64,000 bases of DNA from Calditrichota bacterium (GTDB lineage: Bacteria > Calditrichota > Calditrichia > Calditrichales > Calditrichaceae): assembly GCA_024278755.1 (NCBI GenBank), contig JAJRSO010000075.1:1-64000 (forward strand), given 5' to 3'. Each line of letters starts with the position of its first letter. Within the stretch, counting starts at the first letter, position 1. The notes beneath the pieces were generated by a model. It saw only the letters and a list, made by a program, of their open reading frames with translations. It did no database searches and had not been told where the DNA came from. The translations under genes and the position numbers were made by a program. Shown here in pieces: positions 59,103-64,000 of this stretch.

Positions 59103-59122
59103 AGACACTAGCATTAGTGTCC
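59103..59122. repeat. Perfect palindrome after the aldehyde dehydrogenase gene
   Basis: GACACTA-GCAT-TAGTGTC is a perfect 7-bp-stem hairpin, followed by CGGTTAAAACG. The words TAGTGTCCGGTTAAA resemble the terminal inverted repeats of some IS elements, so it may be the footprint of an excised element; no transposase gene is near. It lies 3 bp after the stop codon and could also act in 3'-end formation. Confidence 0.4.
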
Positions 59123-59612
59123 GGTTAAAACGTAACAACTGTCTGAAAACCCTGTGTGCCCGGGAAATAAAGAGAAAGACGAATTAAAGGACTTAATTCG
59201 GACCCGCTTCCATGACGCGCCAAAGGAGGAAGATAGAAAAATGACCTGTTGTTATTATAAAAGTCAGGAGGTGGGTTTTTTACCTGAGCGCTATTAGACG
59301 GTCACCTTAAATTCTAATGCACAAATAACAAAACTTAAATCTCAAACAAAAACCACCTTATAGGCGCATATTTAAATTTTAGAATTTGGTGTTTATTTGT
59401 TAGTGGGCGCTTATATTTTGATGTTTCCTAAAGTTCACTTTAGAAAATAGGATGCCGCTTTTTCTAAAAAAGGGGAGGCTGTTTTTGGTAAGAAAAAGGT
59501 TGAATTTAAACGTTTCGTTCATTAAATCCGAGCATATCCGTGAGAATCGGCGGCCGATTTATTTAGGAACCATTGTAATGATGGGTGCTGATTTTAAAAA
59601 GAGGAGCACACA
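59123..59612. other. Gene-free region with a repeat copy
   Basis: No convincing frame. CACCTTAAATTCTAATGCACA (59301) and ACTTAAATCTCAAACAAA ... TTTAAATTTTAGAATTTGG (59337-59395) are the second copy of the repeat at 55184. AAAGTCAGGAGGTGGGTTTTTTACCT (about 59259) can fold with a weak stem. A GAGGAGCACACA ribosome site lies before ATG 59613; the promoter for the GMC gene is presumably here. Confidence 0.4.
59337..59395. repeat. TTTAAATTTTAGAATTTGG repeat, copy 2
   Basis: Begins ACTTAAATCTCAAACAAA and ends TTTAAATTTTAGAATTTGG, as at 55184-55243, with a different middle. Lies between the aldehyde dehydrogenase and GMC genes. Confidence 0.55.
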
Positions 59613-61187
59613 ATGGGAAATAACTTAGATTATGATTATGTAATTATCGGCAGCGGGTTTGGCGGGTCTGTTGCCGCTTTGCGTTTGTCCGAAAAAGGCT
59701 ACCGCGTTCTGGTGCTGGAAAAAGGTAAAGAATTGCAGGCAGAAGACTTTCCCAAAACAAACTGGAATTTAAAACGCTGGATGTGGCTGCCGGCCCTGCG
59801 TTTTTTCGGTTTTTTTAAACTGAGCTTTTTTCGGCATATAACCGTCCTCTCCGGCGTGGGGGTAGGCGGCGGTTCCCTGGTTTATGCCAATACGCTGCCC
59901 GTTCCCAAAGAGGATTTCTTTAAATCGCAAAGCTGGAGTCATTTGGCCGACTGGAAAAACGAACTGCAGGAATTTTACCCGCGGGCAAAAAAAATGCTGG
60001 GCGCCGTCCGCAATCCGCGCATGGAAACGGGAGACGCCGCGCTTAAAACCCTGGCCGGGCAGATAGGAAAAGAGGATGATTTTGAACTAACCGAGACGGC
60101 GGTTTTTTTCGGAGAAGCGGATATAGAAGTGTCCGACCCGTTTTTTGGCGGCGAAGGGCCGGCGCGCAGCGGGTGTAATTTCTGCGGCGGCTGTATGACC
60201 GGATGCCGTTACAATGCTAAAAACACGCTGGATAAAAACTATCTCTATCTGGCCCGGAAAAAGGGGATGCAGCTACAGGCCGAAGCAAAGGTTACCGATA
60301 TTGAGGTACTGGGAAAAGCAGACGGATCTGACGGTTACAGAATTAGTTACCGCCGTTCAACATCACTTTTCAGAAAAACAAAATCGGTTACGGCAAAAGG
60401 GGTCGTTTTTTCCGGCGGCGTGCTGGGGACGCTTCCTCTTTTGTTCGATCTTAAAAAGAATTCTCTGCCCGGTCTCTCCGACCAAATCGGCGCGCATGTA
60501 CGCACCAATTCCGAAAGCCTGACCGGCGTAACTACGTTTGATAAAAACACAGCCTTTTCCGACGGCGTGGCTATCGGCAGTATTTTGCATACCGATGCGC
60601 ACAGTCATCTCGAGCCCGTGCGCTATGCCTCCGGCTCCGGTTTCTGGCGGCTGATGCTGGCGCCCATGGTTTCCGGTTCCAACTGGCTGATTCGTCTCGG
60701 AAAACTACTGTTTGATTTAGTGCGTCATCCCATCCAGAACCTACGAGTCGTTTTTGTATGGGATTTTGCCAAACACACACAGATTTTGCTTTTTATGCAG
60801 ACGATCAATAATTCACTGAAATTTTCCCGCTCCTGGTTTGGTTTAAAATCAAAATTGGAAGAAGGCTCTGCCCCTACCGCTTTTATTCCGGAGGCGCAGG
60901 AACTGATCAAAAAGTATGCAAAAATTGTAAACGGTAAACCGGTGGCTCTGCTTACGGAAACCTTTGCCGGAATTCCCACCACGGCACATATTTTGGGCGG
61001 GTGTGTGATGGGCGCCGATATAAAAGAGGGCGTTATCGACAAGGATAACCGCGTGTTTGGCTATCGGAATATGTACGTGTGCGACGGATCGGCCATTTCG
61101 GCAAACCCGGGCGTAAATCCATCGCTCACCATAACCGCCATCAGCGAGCGGGCTATGAGTAAAATACCGGAAAAACAGGAGAGCTAA
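59613..61187 (+). CDS. GMC-family oxidoreductase (cholesterol-oxidase-like)
   Basis: 524 residues. FAD-binding YVIIGSGFGGSVAALRL (about 9-25), SGVGVGGGSLVYANTLP (about 79-95) and the C-terminal CDGSAISANPGVNPSLTITAIS block define a GMC oxidoreductase. Unusual for classic GMC enzymes is a Cys-rich loop CNFCGGCMTGCRYNAKNTLDKNYL (about 188-211), which is conserved in the bacterial cholesterol-oxidase-like branch and could hold an iron-sulfur cluster. It likely oxidises an alcohol or sterol. The aldehyde dehydrogenase upstream and the ligase downstream fit oxidation of a fatty alcohol or similar. Signal peptide absent. Confidence 0.9.
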   Translation: MGNNLDYDYVIIGSGFGGSVAALRLSEKGYRVLVLEKGKELQAEDFPKTNWNLKRWMWLPALRFFGFFKLSFFRHITVLSGVGVGGGSLVYANTLPVPKEDFFKSQSWSHLADWKNELQEFYPRAKKMLGAVRNPRMETGDAALKTLAGQIGKEDDFELTETAVFFGEADIEVSDPFFGGEGPARSGCNFCGGCMTGCRYNAKNTLDKNYLYLARKKGMQLQAEAKVTDIEVLGKADGSDGYRISYRRSTSLFRKTKSVTAKGVVFSGGVLGTLPLLFDLKKNSLPGLSDQIGAHVRTNSESLTGVTTFDKNTAFSDGVAIGSILHTDAHSHLEPVRYASGSGFWRLMLAPMVSGSNWLIRLGKLLFDLVRHPIQNLRVVFVWDFAKHTQILLFMQTINNSLKFSRSWFGLKSKLEEGSAPTAFIPEAQELIKKYAKIVNGKPVALLTETFAGIPTTAHILGGCVMGADIKEGVIDKDNRVFGYRNMYVCDGSAISANPGVNPSLTITAISERAMSKIPEKQES

Positions 61188-61236
61188 AATCCAAAAGCCA
61201 AAATCTAAAATAGAACAAAAACAGCTTACCCAAACA

Positions 61237-62154
61237 TTGCGGCAGTATTCAAAAAATTTGTTTTTAGTTAATTTGGATTTACCCCAATTAGAGGGTTTTA
61301 GGGAATTTATCAGCTGTTGGATCTACAAATCCGAAGCCCTTACTTTTGTGGTCGACCCCGGACCTGCGTCAACCATTCCGGTTTTATTAAAAGCGCTGGA
61401 ATTTCTACAAATAGAGCGGTTAGATTTTATTCTACTCAGTCAGATTCATCTGGATCACGGCGGCGGCGCCGGTCATTTACTGCAACATTTTCCGTTGGCG
61501 CGGATCAACTGTCACCCGAGGGGGATTTCTCATTTAGTAAATCCGCAAAAACTTTGGGAGGGTTCGTTAAAGGCGCTAGGAGAAATTGCCGAAGCCTACG
61601 GCGCGCCGCAGGCCGCTCCCGAACAGAATATTTCCTATTCAAAACTGATTGAACGAAACAGTAAACAGATACGGGTGACTGAAACGCCGGGACACGCCTC
61701 GCACCATCTCTGTTATCAATTTGAAAAATCCCTGTTTGCGGCCGAAGCGGCGGGAGTCAGTATCCCCGTGGGAGAGGGCTATTTTATACGACCGGCCACT
61801 CCGCCCCGCTTCATTTATGAAAATTATAAAGAGTCGTTGATTAAAACCGCCGCACTGGATGTGGAATTTGTTTGCTTGGGTCATTACGGGATACGCGGTG
61901 ATGCGCAGTCTTTTTTTACAGCCGCCGCGCAACAATTGGAATTGTGGATGAAAGTAGTGCGAAAACAGTTCAATCGGGACAATGCGTACAGCGACCAAGC
62001 CGCGTTTGAAGAACTGCTTAAAACCGATCCCGCGCTGGCTTTATTTGATAAGCTGGATAAAGACATTCAGCAGCGGGAATCCTATTTCTGCCAGAACAGC
62101 ATCCGTGGAATGAATGGATATTTTGAACGATTAGAAACCGACCTTAGCGCATAG
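61237..62154 (+). CDS. Metallo-beta-lactamase-fold hydrolase
   Basis: About 305 residues; the start is uncertain because the best-placed codon is a TTG at 61237, in an A-rich repeat-like leader with no ATG nearby. The metal motif reads SQIHLDHGGGAGHLL (about 68-82): the usual T-H-x-H-x-D-H has its first His replaced by Gln, while H-x-D-H is intact. ETPGHASHHLCYQF supplies the next His and LFAAEAAGV the place of the bridging Asp, which is Glu here; CLGHYG has the last His. Altered ligands may mean one metal or a changed substrate. It lies 49 bp after the GMC gene on the same strand. Confidence 0.82.
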   Translation: MRQYSKNLFLVNLDLPQLEGFREFISCWIYKSEALTFVVDPGPASTIPVLLKALEFLQIERLDFILLSQIHLDHGGGAGHLLQHFPLARINCHPRGISHLVNPQKLWEGSLKALGEIAEAYGAPQAAPEQNISYSKLIERNSKQIRVTETPGHASHHLCYQFEKSLFAAEAAGVSIPVGEGYFIRPATPPRFIYENYKESLIKTAALDVEFVCLGHYGIRGDAQSFFTAAAQQLELWMKVVRKQFNRDNAYSDQAAFEELLKTDPALALFDKLDKDIQQRESYFCQNSIRGMNGYFERLETDLSA

Positions 62155-62213
62155 CCCTTCCGTTTTTTTTGAAATATCGATTCCATCCCTTTAAGAGATA
62201 AAAGCAGTTTTAC

Positions 62214-63752
62214 TTATTTCAGTTTTAATTTTTGAATTTTACCGGATTTATTTTTAGGCAACGAATCCCGGAATTCAAAATATTTTGGAATTTTATACAA
62301 GGCGACTTTTTCTTTTAAAAAACTAATAATCGTATCCTGGGCTGATTCTGTATCCTTAACTTTGTTTAATACGATAAACGCTTTGGGCACTTCCCCCATA
62401 ATATCATCCGCCACGCCGATTACAGCCGCTTCGGCAATCTGTGGATGTTCGTACAGCGCGTCCTCTATCTCTTTGGCGCTGGCCCGATTACCGCCAATCT
62501 TAATCATATCTTTGCTGCGTCCGACGACAAAAATAAATCCTTCATCGTCCATCACGCCCAGATCGCCGGTATAATATAAACCGTGCTTTAAAACTTTCCG
62601 GGTCTCTTCCGGATGGTTCCAGTATCCCTGCATGATGTTTGCGCCTCTCGCGGCAATTTCTCCCTGAACGCCAGAGGGAAGCGGATTTCCGTGCACGTCG
62701 GCGATGAACAGATCCACATTGGGGATCCCTTTGCCGATAGAGCCCCATTTACGTTCCAAATCGTTTGGCGTTAAATAGGACAAACGCGCAGAGGCTTCGG
62801 TGGCGCCGTACATAATAAAGAGTTTGGCCGGGCTGAATATTTGGGCCACTTCTTTTTGAACCGCCGGGGCCATTCCGCCGCCGGCCTGGGTTACATAGCG
62901 CAGGGACGGAAATTTTAACGCGCGTAAATTGGAGCGGTTTAACAGAAACGTGAAGGTGGACGGAACGCCGGAAAATCCGCTGACCTTTTGTTCCTGCATG
63001 GTTTTAAGAACGGCATTGGGAAAGGTAAAACGATTATCCACAACCACCGAGCCGCCCACAAAAAAATGGGTGTTCAGCAGCGATTTGCCGTAAATATAGT
63101 AAAAGGGTAAAACCACGGCTACACGGTCGTCTGGCGTCAGCTCCAGATACTCCACGATGGAACGGGTGTTGGTGACAATATTCAAATGCGATAAGGTTGC
63201 GCCGCGCGGCTTGCCCGTACTTCCGGAGGTGTAAACGATGGAGGCAATATCCAGGTCGATCACCTTAACGCCGGGAGAATTGGGTGGTTGGGTTTCCAGT
63301 TCATCCGGTAAAATAACCGGGAGGAGATGCTTGGTTTGTGCAAACGATTTAGGCGGATTCCAGATAAAAATTTTTGGCGCGTCTTTTTTGCTAAAGATGT
63401 TCTGAACTTTTTTGAAAAGCTTTTTATTGGTAATGAACAATTTAACATCACAGTCTTTTAAAATATAACCGGTGCTTTCGGCCAGGTTCTCGGTGTTCAG
63501 AGCAACGGTTATGGCGCCGGTTTTCAGTACGGCATAATAGGTCACCACATATTCGATGGAATTTTCCAGGTAAAAAGCAATGCGCTCACCGCGTTTAATT
63601 CCGTGGTGTATAAACAGATGTGCGAGACGATTGGCTTGCTCTTCTATCTCTGCGAACGTGTGCCACTGGTTATTGGCAAAAAACGCGGGTTTATCCGGAT
63701 ATTTTCGGGCGCTGTCTTCCAGAAAATGATGAACCAGTTTTGTATATTTCAT
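62214..63752 (-). CDS. AMP-forming acyl-CoA ligase
   Basis: 512 residues, class I adenylate-forming family. Motifs: the phosphate-binding YTSGSTGKPRGATLSH (about 172-187), the aromatic-ATP-binding MYGATEASAR (about 310), YTGDLGVMDDEGFIF (about 394-408) with the ribose-binding Asp, RSKDMIKIGGNRASAKEIE (about 411-429) and the catalytic Lys in LPKNKSGKIQKLKLK at the end. It joins an acid to CoA using ATP. It is convergent with the oxidoreductase and MBL genes. With them it could turn an alcohol into an acyl-CoA, but opposite orientation means co-regulation is not assured. Confidence 0.92.
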   Translation of the reverse strand: MKYTKLVHHFLEDSARKYPDKPAFFANNQWHTFAEIEEQANRLAHLFIHHGIKRGERIAFYLENSIEYVVTYYAVLKTGAITVALNTENLAESTGYILKDCDVKLFITNKKLFKKVQNIFSKKDAPKIFIWNPPKSFAQTKHLLPVILPDELETQPPNSPGVKVIDLDIASIVYTSGSTGKPRGATLSHLNIVTNTRSIVEYLELTPDDRVAVVLPFYYIYGKSLLNTHFFVGGSVVVDNRFTFPNAVLKTMQEQKVSGFSGVPSTFTFLLNRSNLRALKFPSLRYVTQAGGGMAPAVQKEVAQIFSPAKLFIMYGATEASARLSYLTPNDLERKWGSIGKGIPNVDLFIADVHGNPLPSGVQGEIAARGANIMQGYWNHPEETRKVLKHGLYYTGDLGVMDDEGFIFVVGRSKDMIKIGGNRASAKEIEDALYEHPQIAEAAVIGVADDIMGEVPKAFIVLNKVKDTESAQDTIISFLKEKVALYKIPKYFEFRDSLPKNKSGKIQKLKLK

Positions 63753-63834
63753 TTAAATTCCTTTTAATTTTACCGGAACTATGTATCGGCTTTTTTACGT
63801 TTTAATTTAGGAGACGGTACAAAATCGCGCATAA

Positions 63835-64000
<166 letters not shown>

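Overview
The window looks like chromosome from a Gram-negative member of the FCB group, most like the Calditrichota (Caldithrix-like) or a neighbouring lineage. Reasons: a large secreted protein (27979-32094) and a gene remnant (36404-36893) end in the Pro-Asn-Pro-Phe-Asn type C-terminal sorting domain; there are many outer-membrane barrels and lipoproteins, a phosphate-selective porin and a helix-hairpin-helix/barrel protein; and intergenic spaces are filled with short palindromic repeats. The lineage is inferred from gene content; no marker gene was compared.

Layout. 0.1-8.6 kb: a citrate-type gene set. On the minus strand lie a TrmB-family regulator, a citrate-synthase-like citryl-CoA lyase, an HD-type protein, an isocitrate-dehydrogenase-family gene and an MmgE/PrpD dehydratase; divergent from them is citrate lyase alpha (CoA-transferase, citF). 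DUF4143-type ATPase remnants lie at both ends, and a GxxExxY gene sits inside an inverted repeat. 8.7-13 kb: small envelope genes. 13-16.8 kb: a phosphonate-binding-type sensor, a histidine kinase and a sigma-54 activator, divergent from a textbook -24/-12 promoter at 17162 that precedes a triphosphate-tunnel-like gene and a canonical CYTH gene. 18.5-21.5 kb: a tripartite tricarboxylate transporter with TctC and TctB fused, plus TctA. 21.6-27.4 kb: DUF47-PiT-OprP phosphate uptake, a lamin-tail lipoprotein and an SdiA-regulated (phytase-like fold) lipoprotein. 28-32 kb: a 1371-residue secreted BNR-type propeller protein. 32.9-43.3 kb: GGDEF/EAL, saccharopine dehydrogenase, serine hydrolase, YigZ, a Nat-type ABC exporter and a HhH/barrel protein. 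43.7-47.7 kb: an Fbp-type Fe(III) importer. 48 kb: tRNA-Asp with two decayed tandem copies. 48.2-54.9 kb: housekeeping and signalling genes (HD-GYP, HolB, RicT, L-2-hydroxyglutarate oxidase, histidine kinase, Sua5). 55.7-63.7 kb: DMT exporter, barrel protein, ALDH, GMC oxidoreductase, MBL hydrolase and acyl-CoA ligase, ending in the first codons of a dihydrolipoamide dehydrogenase.

How it fits together. Citrate would enter through TctCB-TctA, be activated by the CitF-type CoA-transferase and be cut by citryl-CoA lyase; no CitD acyl carrier or CitE is seen here. The 13-27 kb stretch reads as a phosphorus-related region: phosphonate-type sensing, triphosphate-tunnel proteins, phosphate porin and permease.

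The most striking general feature is the number of conserved genes interrupted by a single lesion: in-frame TAA in the IDH, GxxExxY, saccharopine dehydrogenase and FbpA genes, TAG in DUF47, a one-base deletion in PiT, and further decay in two ATPase remnants and one secreted-protein remnant. Housekeeping genes are intact. Ongoing pseudogenisation or assembly error are the simplest explanations. The repeat content is also notable: a 141-bp element with terminal inverted repeats in two copies, GxxExxY-linked inverted repeats with gene-less versions, and a tRNA-plus-terminator tandem array.
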